Shown piece after piece: positions 10,300 through 21,694 of a stretch of DNA of 64,000 nt (positions within the stretch are counted from its first letter, which is position 1; each line of letters starts with the position of its first letter). The translations under genes and the position numbers were made by a program. Origin of the DNA: Riptortus pedestris (taxonomy: Eukaryota > Arthropoda > Insecta > Hemiptera > Alydidae); NCBI GenBank assembly GCA_019009955.1, contig JADPXZ010000007.1, positions 3,122,501-3,186,500 on the forward strand, read 5' to 3'. A model generated the notes under the pieces. The model was not told the DNA's origin and ran no database searches. It saw only the letters and a program-made list of their open reading frames with translations.

Positions 10300-12345
10300 A
10301 CGAAAATCACACATATCTCCGTTATTATCAATCCCATCGAAAAACGTCACAGAACCAAACTCATTCGAAATTTAATAACCTACAATTTTTGTTATATACA
10401 ATTTTTCCCTAACCCTAATAATAATCGAGATATTTACAATTTGTTGTAAAAAAATACAGCGAATAAAAGTGGGGATTTAGACAAGGTGCGGAATCAAAAT
10501 TCCAAATATCTCCGTTATTATGAATCGGATCAAAAAAGTACACAGAATCAATCTTGTTGCAAATTTAATTATCTACAATTATGATTCTATACATTATTTC
10601 TCTAAATCTAATAATAACCGAGATATTTGCAATAGTTTTCAACATTCAGTAAGAAAAGTGGGGATTTAGAGAAGGTGCAGAATCAAAATTCCATATATCT
10701 CCGTTATTATTACTCGAATCGAAAAATGTTATAGAATCAATCTTGTTGCAAATTTAATTACCTACAATTATGATTCTATACATTATTTCTCTAAATCTAA
10801 TATAAACCAAGATATATACACTTTTCTGTACAATAATACAGCAAAATAAATGGGGATTTAGAGGAGGTGCAGAATCAAAATTCCAAATATCTCCGTTATT
10901 ATGAATCGGATCATAAAATTGAACAGAATCAATCTTGTTGCAAATTTAATTACCTACAATTATGATTCTATACATTATTTCTCTAACTCTAATAATAACC
11001 AAGATATTTGCAATAGTTTTCAACATTCAGTAAGAAAAGTGGGGATTTAGAGAAGGTGCAGAATCAAAATTCCAAATATCTCCGTTATTATGAATCGGAT
11101 CATAAAATTGCACAGAATCAATCTTGTTGCAAATTTAATTAACTACAATTATGATTCTATACATTATTTCTCTAAATATAATAATAACCGAGATATTTAC
11201 ACTTTTATGTACAAAAATACTGTAAAAAAAGAGGGGATTTAGAGAAGGTGCAGAATCAAAATTCCAAATATCTCCGTTATTATGAGTCTGACAGAAAAAT
11301 GTTATAGAACCAATGTTATTGCAAATTTAATTTTCTATAATTATTGTTATATACATTTTTGCTATAACTCTAATAATAACCGAGATATTTGCAATAGTTT
11401 TCAACATTCAGTAAGAAAAGTGGGGATTTAGAGAAGGTGCAGAATCAAAATTCCAAATATCTCCGTTATTATGAATCGGATCGAAAAATTACACAGAATC
11501 AATCTTGTTGCAAATTTAATTACCTACAATTATGATTCTATACATTATTTCTCTAAATCTAATAATAACCAAGATATTTGCAATAGTTTTCAACATTCAG
11601 TAAAAAAAGAGGGGATTTAGACAAGGTGCAGAATCACAATTCCAAATATCTCCGTTATTACGAGTCGGATCAAAAAATTGAACAGAATCAATCTTATTGC
11701 AAATTTAATTATCTACAATTATGATTCTATACATTATTTCTCTAAATCTAATAATAACCGAGATATTTGCAATAGTTTTCAACATTCAGTAAGAAAAGTG
11801 GGGATTTAGAGAAGGTGCAGAATCAAAATTCCAAATATCTCCGTTATTATGAGCCTGAGAGTAAAATGTTATAGAACCAATCTTGTTGAACTATTGATGC
11901 TCTACAATTGTTGTTATATGCACTTTTTCTCTATCGTAAATATTAACCGAGATATTAGCGTTTTTCTTAGTGTTACACAAGGTTAATATATCAGACCTAA
12001 TCTATTTATTTTAGCTACAATTCCAAATATCTCCGTTATTATGAGCCTGAGAGTAAAATGTTATAGAACCAATCTTGTTGAACTATTGATGCTCTACAAT
12101 TGTTGTTATATGCACTTTTTCTCTATCGTAAATATTAACCGAGATATTAGCGTTTTTCTTAGTGTTGCACAATGTTAGTATGTCGGAACTAATCTATTTA
12201 TTTCAGCTATAATTCCAAATATCTCCGTTATTATGAGCCTGAGAGTAAAATGTTATAGAACCAATCTTGTTGAACTATTGATGCTCTACAATTGTTGTTA
12301 TATGCACTTTTTCTCTAACTCTAATAATAACCGAGATAAACCACC
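10300..12345 (+). repeat. Tandem array of inverted-repeat core units
   Basis: About eleven units at roughly 190-bp spacing. The core (about 130 bp) starts AAATATCTCCGTTATTATGA and ends TAATAATAACCGAGATATTT, so its ends are inverted repeats of about 18 bp with one or two mismatches. Two linker types separate cores: one contains CAGTAAGAAAAGTGGGGATT and GAAGGTGCAGAATC (10.4-11.8 kb), the other GTTAGTATCTCAGACC-like sequence (11.9-12.3 kb). Confidence 0.9.
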
Positions 12346-12559
12346 ATAATTCTAAATATAAAAGGGTTAAAAATAAAAAAAATCATATTGTTAATAAAGA
12401 AATATATTTATATTCTTAATAATATATAAACATGTAATTCGTAATACCATTTATTAAAAGGTATTAATAATTAAAAAAATTAAAATTATTAAATAAAGAA
12501 CTTTTTTTCAATTATATATGAATAAATAAATTAATACATAATCGGGATTAAAAAAAAAA
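12346..12559. other. AT-rich non-coding sequence
   Basis: Highly AT-rich with A and T runs and no coding segment. It separates the core-unit array from the TIR-type element that starts near 12,560. Confidence 0.5.
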
Positions 12560-13044
12560 ATAGTTATTTATTATCCAAGTGACGAAAGTTGATCATTTTC
12601 CAACTCGAGTGAAACGTTTAGCCACACGAGCGAAGCGAGTCTGGTAATTTGACGAGAGTTGTAAATTCTACTTTCGTCACGAGTGTACTATTAATTTTTT
12701 CTAGTAATCGTGTAATACTGATCAGATCTAAGCAGAATTTGGAACAAAATTAGGATGTTTTCAAGATTATTGGTATGTTGTGGTGGTTATAAGCATCGTT
12801 GTGGCAGGTTATAAGAATAGTTATAAAAAACTAGTGGGATGATTGTCAAGTAGTGCAGTTTAAACAAGTGCACGTTATAAACAAGGAAGGTAATTATATT
12901 TATTTAAAATTTTACCAATTATATCGATTATTTCACCAATAATTCATTCACATTTCAATTATTTGTTAAAATAATTCTCTTCAATGTTAAGATACATTTA
13001 AAAGCATTGATTTTAGTAATGTTACCATTATTCAACGATTACAG

Positions 13045-13047
<3 letters not shown>
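12560..13047 (+). mobile_element. Non-autonomous TIR element, copy 1 (truncated)
   Basis: It starts AATAGTTATTTATTATCCAA and then GTGACGAAAGTTGATCATTT, the same end as the elements at 31,790 and 36,334, and shares ACACGAGCGAAGCGAGTCTG. The far end is replaced by TTAGTAATGTTACCATTATT, as in the copy at 31,790. It has no coding capacity. A TA microsatellite follows. Confidence 0.7.

Positions 13048-13083
<36 letters not shown>
13048..13083. repeat. (TA)n microsatellite
   Basis: Pure TA run directly after the TIR-type element. Confidence 0.95.
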
Positions 13084-13086
<3 letters not shown>

Positions 13087-13215
13087 TATTTTAATAATTA
13101 ACTTAATAACTAATTAGTCACATTAATTAACAAACTTTTATTTGTTTAACAAATTATATATGATTAAATTAACATAACATTAACAACAAATAACTCATGT
13201 ACATAAAGTCATTAA

Positions 13216-13260
13216 CCCCCACTCCTGCTCATTTCATATTTTATCATTGAGGAGTGGGGG
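13216..13260. other. Hairpin of the CCCCCACTCCT motif
   Basis: CCCCCACTCCT at 13,216-13,226 is the exact reverse complement of AGGAGTGGGGG at 13,250-13,260, giving an 11-bp stem and 23-nt loop. The same motif recurs singly in other repeats of the window. Confidence 0.7.
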
Positions 13261-14085
13261 TGAAATATGCAAACCCCGATATCTCCGTTATTCTTACTCG
13301 GATCAAAAAAATGTATAGAACAAAAGTTATTGCAAATTTAATTATCTATAATTATTGTTCTATATACTTTTGCACTAGCTCTAACGATAAACGAGATATT
13401 TGCAATAGTTTTCAGCATTCAGTAAGAAAAGTGGGGATTTAGAGAAGGTGCAGAATCAAAATTCCATATATCTCCGTTTTATTATGAGGCGGATCGAAAC
13501 ATTACACAGAAATCAATCATGTTGCAAATTTAATTATCTATAATTATTGTTCTCATTTACTTTTGCACTAGCTCTAACGATATAACGAGAATAATTTGCA
13601 ATAGTTTTCAACATTCAGTTAAAAAAAAGTGGGGATTTTAGCGAGATGCAGAATCTAAATTCCAACGATCTCCGTTATTATGAGTCGGAATCAAAACATT
13701 ACACAGAAATCAATCTTGTTGCAAATTTATTTTATCTAACAATTATGTTTCTATAATTATTTCTCTAAATTCTAATAATAACCGAGATAATACAATTTTG
13801 GTAAAAAAATACAGCGAATAAAAGTGGGGATTTAGGACAAGGTGATGGGGATTTAGCGAAGATGCAGAATCTAATTCACCAAATATTCCGTTATTATGAG
13901 TCGGATCAAAACCCCCCATTTTACCCCCCCCCACAGAATCAATCTTGTTGCAAATTTATTTTATCTACAATTAGATTTTCTACATTATTTTCTCTAAATC
14001 TAATAATAACCGAGATATATACAATTTTTTGTAAAAATACAGCGAATAAATGTGGGATTAGACAAGGTGCGGAATCAATCTTCCT
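13261..14085 (+). repeat. Core-unit array, degenerate copies
   Basis: About five core units with the CAGTAAGAAAAGTGGGG-type linker. Copies after about 13,490 contain many single-base insertions and a homopolymer-C patch at 13,910-13,931. No coding sequence. Confidence 0.8.
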
Positions 14086-14252
14086 GTGTGACAGGTAGTG
14101 ACCACAGGGTCGGCATCTGTCAAAAATACAGGAGAGAATAGATAGATAGAGAGAGAGAGAGAGAGATTTGATAATGTTATCAATCTACTGATAGTGTTAT
14201 CAGTTGCCTGAGTGGGGAAACTTCCTTTTTGACAGTTAGTGACCACGTGGTT

Positions 14253-14361
14253 TGTTGAAATGAGGGAGTTATCGCGATTTAAAGCGTCCCGTTGTATGAC
14301 TTGATGAGCGCGGCTGTAGCCGTATGGTGGTTGCCCTGCGCGAAATTGAGCGGGGTCATAC
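14253..14361 (-). pseudogene. Copy of ankyrin terminal-exon 3' end
   Basis: On the - strand this duplicates the last 28 or so codons, stop and early 3' UTR of the exon at 17,054-16,542, encoding MTPLNFAQGNHHTATAALIK and the residues up to the TAA stop. It has no splice acceptor or upstream repeats. It is joined to the palindromic module exactly as the parent 3' UTR is. Confidence 0.8.
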
Positions 14362-14390
14362 CTTGGTGTGAGAGAGAGAAAGAGTGAGGG

Positions 14391-14472
<82 letters not shown>

Positions 14473-16292
14473 ATGAGAGAGAGAGAATTTAATAACGTTA
14501 TTAATCTACTGATAGTGTTATCAGTTGCCTGAGTGGGGAAACTTCCTTTTTGACAGTTAGTGACCACATGGTCGTCATCTGTCAAAAATACAGGAGAGGT
14601 ATAGATAGATAGAGGGAGAGGAGAGAGCGAAAGAGAGAGAATTTGATAATGTTATCAATCTACTGATAGTGTTATCAGTTGGCTGAGTGGGGAAACTTCC
14701 TTTTTGACAGTTAGTGACCACATGGTCGTCATCTGTCAAAAATACAGGAGTGATATAGATAGATAGAAGGAGAGTAGAGAGAGAGCGAGAGCGAGAGCGA
14801 GAGAATTTGATAATGTTATCAATCTACTGATAGTAGTATCAGTTGGCTGAGTGGGGAAACTTCCTTTTTGACAGTTAGTGACCACATGGTCGTCATCTGT
14901 CAAAAATACAGGAGAGGTATAGATAGATAGAGGGAGAGGAGAGAGCGAATTTGATAACGTTATCTATCTACTGATAGTGTTATCAGTTGACTGAGTGGGG
15001 AAACTTCCTTTTTGACAGTTAGTGACCACATGGTCGTCATCTGTCAAAAATACAGGAGAGGCATAGATAGATAGAGGGAGAGGAGAGAGAGCGAATTGAT
15101 AACGTTATCAATCTACTGATAGTGTTATCATTTGACTGAGTGGGGAAAACACCTTTTTGACAGTTAGTGACCACATGGTCGTCATCTGCCAAAAATACAG
15201 GAGTGATATAGATAGAGCTAGAGGCAGAGAAGAGAAGATGTGGGGGTGGGGGGGGGGGGGGGGGGGGAGAGAGAGAGAGAGAGGGAGTGGGGGGGGTGAG
15301 AGAGTAGAGGAGAGTATAGATAGATGGGGGGGGGAGAGAGAGAGAGGGAAAGTGGGGGGGGTGAGAGAGAGAGGGAGTGGGGGGAGGGGTGAGAGAGAGA
15401 TAGGGAGAGGGGAAGGGTTAAGAGAGAGAATTTGATAACGTTATCAATGTACTTATAGTGTTATCAGTTGACTGAGTGTGGAAACTTCCTTTTTGACAGT
15501 TAGTGACCACATGGTCGTCATCTGTCAAAAATACAGGAGAGGTATAGATAGATAGAGGGAGAGGAGAGAGCGAATTTGATAACGTTATCAATCTACTGAT
15601 AGTGTTATCAGTTGGCTGAGTGGGGAAACTTCCTTTTTGACAGTTAGTGACCACATGGTCGTCATCTGTCAAAAATACAGGAGAGATATAGATAGATAGA
15701 GGGAGAGAAGAGAGAGAGAGAGAGAGAGAGGGAGTGGGGTGGGGGTGAGAGAGAGAGGGAGTGGGTGGGTGAGAGAGAGAGGGAGTGGGGGGAAGGGTTA
15801 AGAGAGAGAATTTGATAACGTTATCAATGTACTTATAGTGTTATCAGTTGACTGAGTGTGGAAACTTCCTTTTTGACAGTTAGTGACCACATGGTCGTCA
15901 TCTGTCAAAAATACAGGAGTGATATAGATAGCTAGAGGGAGAGAAGAGAGAGAGAGAGGGAGTGGGGGGGGGGGGGTGAGAGAGAGAGAGAGGGAGGGGG
16001 GGGGGGGTGAGAGAGAGAGGGAGTGGGTGGGTGAGAGAGAGAGGGAGGGGGGGGAAGGGTTAAGAGAGAGAATTTGATAATGTTATCAATCTACTGATAG
16101 TGTTATCAGTTGGCTGAGTGGGGAAACTTCCTTTTTGACAGTTAGTGACCACATGGTCGTCATCTGTCAAAAATACAGGAGTGATATAGATAGATAGAGG
16201 GAGAGAGAGAGAATTTGATAATGTTATCAATCTACTGATAGTGTTATCAGTTGGCTGAGTGGGGAAACTTCCTTTTTGACAGTTAGTGACCA

Positions 16293-16409
16293 CGTGGTTT
16301 GTTGAAATGAGGGAGTTATCGCGATTGAAAGCGTCCCGTTGTATGACTTGATGAGCGCGGCTGTAGCCGTATGGTGGTTGCCCTGCGCGAAATTGAGCGG
16401 GGTCATACG
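16293..16409 (-). pseudogene. Second copy of ankyrin terminal-exon 3' end, stop lost
   Basis: Same duplicated segment as at 14,253. Here the codon in the stop position reads TCA instead of TAA (GCTTTCAATC on the - strand), so a read-through frame would enter the repeat. Otherwise it is nearly identical to the parent exon. No acceptor. Confidence 0.8.
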
Positions 16410-16541
16410 TTGGAGAGAGAGAGAGAGAATTTGATAACGTTATCAATCTACTGATAGTGTTATCAGTTGGCTGAGTGGGGAAACTTCCTTTTTGACAGTT
16501 AGTGACCACGTGGTTTGTTGAAATGAGGGAGTTATCGCGAT

Positions 16542-17054
16542 TTAGAGCGTCCCGTTGTATGACTTGATGAGCGCGGCTGTAGCTGTATGGTGGTTGCCCT
16601 GCGCGAAATTGAGCGGGGTCATTCCGTGATTGTCTCGCGCGTTCACGCACGCGCCATTCCGTATGAGATGCTTCACGACGGGCAAGAGACCGCGGGCCGC
16701 GGCCACGTGGAGCGCGGTCTTCCCGTGCTGACTCGCGGCGTCTATGTTCGCGCCGCGTCTCAGCAGAGCGTCTATCGCGTCCAGTCGCGAGAACTTAGCC
16801 GCGACCCCGAGAGGCGTGAGGAAGCAGCCGTCTCGCGCTTCGACGGAAAGACCCGCGCTCACGAGGAAATCTATGACACCCAGCTGGCCCCTAGCCGCGG
16901 CTATGTGGAGCAGCGTCTGCCGCTGGCTGTACTTCTTTTTCAGGATGTCCTCGCCTCCGCAAGTCGCCATAAGTCCCTCCAGGGTCGCCAAATCTCCTAC
17001 ACTGACCGCATCCTCGACCGCCTGCTCCAGAAAGTGGTCCCTCTTCCTCCCAGT
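16542..17054 (-). CDS. Ankyrin-repeat protein, terminal exon
   Basis: The acceptor TTTTCCTTGCAG is followed by 170 codons and a TAA stop, entering in phase 0. The exon opens with a charged helix (TGRKRDHFLEQAVEDAVSVG) and a weak first repeat (GDLATLEGLM). Then come canonical repeats: QTLLHIAAARGQLGVIDFLV, TPLGVAAKFSRLDAIDALLR, TALHVAAARGLLPVVKHLIR, and a final partial repeat starting MTPLNFAQG. Hallmark A/G-x-x-V/I-x-A-R-D turns separate them. The protein is probably cytoplasmic and protein-binding. Upstream exons are not found: the sequence above 17,100 is a core unit, a GA tract and a satellite. The 3' UTR passes directly into the palindromic module array, and no AATAAA is seen close to the stop. 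Confidence 0.85.
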   Translation of the reverse strand, partial: TGRKRDHFLEQAVEDAVSVGDLATLEGLMATCGGEDILKKKYSQRQTLLHIAAARGQLGVIDFLVSAGLSVEARDGCFLTPLGVAAKFSRLDAIDALLRRGANIDAASQHGKTALHVAAARGLLPVVKHLIRNGACVNARDNHGMTPLNFAQGNHHTATAALIKSYNGTL

Positions 17055-17104
17055 CTGCAAGGAAAACGTAAAAATGACATAACAGCTCAGGAGTGGGGGT
17101 AAAC

Positions 17105-17270
17105 TGAACACCCAAAACTAAAGACTCAAATATCTCGGTTAATATTCATCTTAGAGAAAAAATGTATATAACAAAATTTATAGAAAATGTTATTTGCAAT
17201 AAGATTGGTTATGTACAATTTTTCGATCTGACGAATAACAATGGAGATATTGAGAATATTCAAAATCCCC
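17105..17270 (-). repeat. Core unit, inverted orientation
   Basis: It runs from AAATATCTCGGTTAATATTC to ATAACAATGGAGATATT, that is, a core unit read on the - strand. It starts about 50 bp upstream of the ankyrin acceptor. Confidence 0.8.
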
Positions 17271-17309
17271 CCTCCCTTTGGCTTTAGAATTGTGGTATTT
17301 TATATTTAG

Positions 17310-18180
<871 letters not shown>

Positions 18181-18234
18181 TTATGCAAAAAAGAAAGATC
18201 AAGTTCGTTAACGGCTAAAATTGGGCAAGTGAAA

Positions 18235-18680
18235 GGAGGGAGGAATTTCGAAAATTCCTAATATCTCAGTTATTATGCATCGGATCGAAAAAATATATAG
18301 AACCAATCTTATTGCAAATTAAATTTCCTATAAATATTGTTATATACATTTATTCTCTATCTTGAATATTAGCCGAGATATTTGCATTTTTCAGTTTTCA
18401 TCCTCGAGCAAAGCCCCACTCCTGCTCGTGTCGCATAAACAATACTCTGTTATATAATAAACCGCATTATTCCAAGCTTAAATACCAAATATTGTTTTCA
18501 TTGAATTTTTGTGCAAACCTAAAAATTCCAAATATCTCCGTTATTATGAGCCTGAGAGTAAAATGTTATAGAACCAATCTTGTTGAACTATTGATGCTCT
18601 ACAATTGTTGTTATATGCTCTTTTTCTCTATCGTAAATATTAACCGAGATATTAGCGTTTTTCTTTAATAAAGTGTTTCC
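18235..18680 (+). repeat. Two core units with a unique spacer
   Basis: Core units at 18,255-18,385 and 18,527-18,660 flank about 130 bp containing GCCCCACTCCTGCTCGTG. An inverted copy of that spacer is at about 35,985-36,065. Confidence 0.8.
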
Positions 18681-18751
18681 TGAATAAACTTAACCACTTC
18701 TTATTCTCAACTACTATTAAAAAAATTATTTACTTACCTATTTTTCTGTGA

Positions 18752-21200
18752 GCTGTCAAACACCCATAATTCCCTCTTGGAACATTGCAAGGCTAGTAGT
18801 TTTGGATTAGCTGGAATATAGGTAGAGAGCCGAGCCCCGAACTAGTCTAGATGGGTTCTAGCGACGCCTCCAACACCCATAATTCCCTCTTGGAACATTG
18901 CAAGGCTAGTAGTTTTGGATTCGCGGGAATAGGTAGATGTGTTCCAGCGACGCCTCAAACACCCATAATTCCCTCTTGGAACATTGCAAGGCTAGTAGTT
19001 TTCGATTAGCGGGAATATAGGTAGAGAGCCGAGCCCCGAACTAGTCTAGATGGGTTCCAGCGACGCCTCCAACACCCATAATTCCCTCTTGGAACATTGC
19101 AAGGCTAGTAGTTTTCGAGGCCCGTGGATATAGGTAGAGAGCCGAGCACCGACGAGGGCGAGTTGGTGTCCAGCGACGCCTCCAACACCCATAATTCCCT
19201 CTTGGAACATTGCAAGGCTAGTAGTTTTCTAGTCGCGGGAATATAGGTAGAGAGCCGAGCCCGAACTAGTCTAGATTGGGCTTCCAGCCGGACGCCTCCA
19301 ACACCCATAATTCCCTCTTGGAACATTGCAAGGCTAGTAGTTTTCGAATTGTCGAGGGAATTATAGGTAGAGAGCCGTGCCCCGAAAACTAGTTCTAGAT
19401 TTTTTGGGTTCCAGCGGACGCCTCCAACACCCATATTTCCCTCTTTGGTACATTGCAAAGTAGTAGTTTTAGATTAGCGGGAATATTGGTAGAGAGCCGA
19501 GCCCCCGAAACTAGTCTAGATGGGTTTCCGGACGCCTCCAACACCCATAATTCCACTCTTGGAACATTACAAAAGATAGTAGTTTTCGTTTAAATTAGCG
19601 GGAATATAGGTAGAGTGCCGAGCCCCGACGAATTAGTCGATACGGGTTCCAGCGACGCCTCCAAAACCCATAATTCTCCCTTTGGAACATTGCAAGATAG
19701 TAGTTTTCGAGGTTGCCGGGGAATATAGCGTAGAGTGCCGAGCCCCCCGAACTAGTCTAGAAGGGTTCCAGCGGGACGCCTCCAACACCCCAATAATTCC
19801 CTTTGGAATTTTTAAGGTATATTTTTGGTTTTTGGGGGAATATGGTTTTGAGGCCGACCCCGAATAGTTTTAGAGGGTTTCCCAGGACCCCCAAAATAAT
19901 TTCCCCTTTTTGGAAAATTGCGGGGGGTTTAGTTTTGGTGCGGGAATATGGGTGGACCCCCCCCAAACTAGTCTAGAGGGTTTTCCAGCGAGCCAAAAAA
20001 CCCCCTAATTCCTTTTGGGAATTGCAAGGTTTGTATTTAAAAGGTCGGGGAATATGGGTAGAGACCGAGCCCCAACTAGTCTAGAGGGTTTTCCAGGGGA
20101 CGCCCCAAAACCCAAAATTCCCTTGGAACATTCGGCTAGTATTTTTTTGGGTTGGGGGAATATGGGAGGAGCCCCCCCCAAATTTGATGGGTTCCAGCGA
20201 AACCCCCAAACCCCCAATTCCCTTTGGAACATTGCAAGGTAGTATTTTGGGGTTTGGGGAAATTTTGGTAGAGAGCCAACCCCCAAATAGTCTAGAGGGT
20301 TCCCGCGGCCTCAAAAACCCCTAATTTCCCCTTTGGAAATTGAAGGAAGTATTTTTGGCGGGGAATATGGTGGGGAAGGCGACCCCAAACTAGTCTGAGG
20401 GTTCCAGCACCCTAAACCCAATTTCCCTTTGGAAATTGCAAGGTGTATTTTAAAATTTGGGGAAATGGTAGAAGCCCGACCCCCGAAACTATTAGGGGGT
20501 TCAGCGACGCCCCCCAACCCCCAAAATTCCCCCTTTGGAAACATTGAAGGCTAGTAGTTTTCGGCCGGGGGGGAAATTATAGGTAGAACCAAAAGCCCAA
20601 CTTGTTGGGGTTTCCGGAGCCCCCAAACCCCCCAAAAATTCCCTTTGGAACTTGGGGAAGGTTGTATTTTTTGAGCGGGGGAATATGGTTTTAAGGACCG
20701 GCCCCCCAAATAGTCTAGGGGTTCCAGCACGTCCAACCCCCAAATTTCCCCTTTGGGAAAACATTGAAAGGTTTTAGTGTTTTCGAGTGGGGGGAATTTA
20801 GGTGAGAGCCGGCCCCAAATGTTATTGGGGGTTCCTCGCGCCCCCAACCCCTTTTTTTTCCCTCTTGGAACATTGAAGGGCTAGTGTTTTCTGCGGGAAT
20901 TGGTAGAGACGGCCCCAATAGTTAGGGGTTTCCGCGACCCCCAAAACACCCAAAATTCCTTTTGGGGGAACTTTGAAGGCTAGTGTTTTGGGGCGGGAAA
21001 TTAGGAGAGACCCGGGGCCCCCAAACTGTCTAGATGGGTTCCAGCGACGCCTCCAACACCCATAATTCCCTCTTGGAACATTGCAAGGCTAGTAGTTTTG
21101 GATTAGCGGGAATATAGGTAGAGAGCCGAGCCCCGAACTAGTCTAGATGGGTTCCAGCGACGCCTCCAACACCCATAATTCCCTCTTGGAACATTGCGAG
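18752..21200. repeat. 113-bp tandem satellite
   Basis: About twenty copies of a 113-bp unit containing CACCCATAATTCCCTCTTGG, AACATTGCAAGGCTAGTAG and GCCGAGCCCCGAACTAGTC. Copies at both ends are near identical. Copies from about 19,270 to 21,030 are heavily indel-ridden. - strand frames rotate with the unit (113 is not a multiple of 3) and carry stops. Confidence 0.95.
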
Positions 21201-21690
21201 CGTGGAACTGCAGTTAACGAGTTAGGATTTGGATTTTGAATATCAAAATGCTCAATACGAGAATATGTATTCTATATAAAAGTTAATTATAAAAAATTAA
21301 ACATTACAAAACAATTACACATAACATACATACATGTAACAAAAGTCATAAACTTACACTTATTCAACAAACACAGTTGTTCACATTAGTAAATGTTTTA
21401 ATTCTGCCATTAAAATAATTTTTTTTTCTCAAGCAATATTTAAAATTATTCTATTAACCAAATTTCTATTCATTAATATTAAACATTATTAAAAATATAA
21501 ATAAAAAAAAACAAAATTAAAATTTGGAATTTTTTTTTTTTTTTTTTTAGTTTTAATAAAAATTTGATTTATACAATACAATATATTGTAGAATTTACAA
21601 TTTACAATGTAAATTTACAATTGGGATTTGAGAGACATTTGCCAACTCAGAATTGTAAGGTACGTTGTAAGTGATCTTATGGATTTCATG
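21201..21690. other. AT-rich non-coding sequence
   Basis: AT-rich spacer between two satellites, with T runs at about 21,532-21,549. No repeat unit or exon recognised. Confidence 0.5.
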
Positions 21691-21694
21691 TTGT

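Larger units (their letters stand above)
14086..16535. repeat. Array of a palindromic module with GA tracts
   Basis: About twelve copies of a module of roughly 100-110 bp, spaced 140-330 bp by variable GA/GT-rich filler. Each holds three dyads: TTGATAACGTTATCAA (perfect at 15,432-15,447), ACTGATA-GTG-TTATCAGT, and a 42-bp imperfect palindrome running from TTTTTGACAGTTAGTGACCA to CTGTCAAAAA around a CACATGG or CACGTGG core. Two modules, near 14,253 and 16,295, also carry a copy of the ankyrin terminal exon end. Two inverted copies lie at 30,480-30,670. Confidence 0.9.

Noticed and set aside
14086..16535. CRISPR-like array of regularly spaced palindromic repeats
   Set aside because: The context is clearly eukaryotic, spacers are GA microsatellite of variable length, the repeats exceed 100 bp and no cas-like gene is present.
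14058..16650. Frames with DPAQFRAGQPPYGYSRAHQV peptides
   Set aside because: Out-of-frame shadows of the duplicated ankyrin exon end; the in-frame reading is MTPLNFAQGNHHTATAALIK.
18735..18760. Exon ending at the - strand donor AATAG|GTAAGT at the satellite edge
   Set aside because: The only phase compatible with the next - exon (17,054, phase 0) puts a TAG just before the donor, and the satellite frames contain stops.
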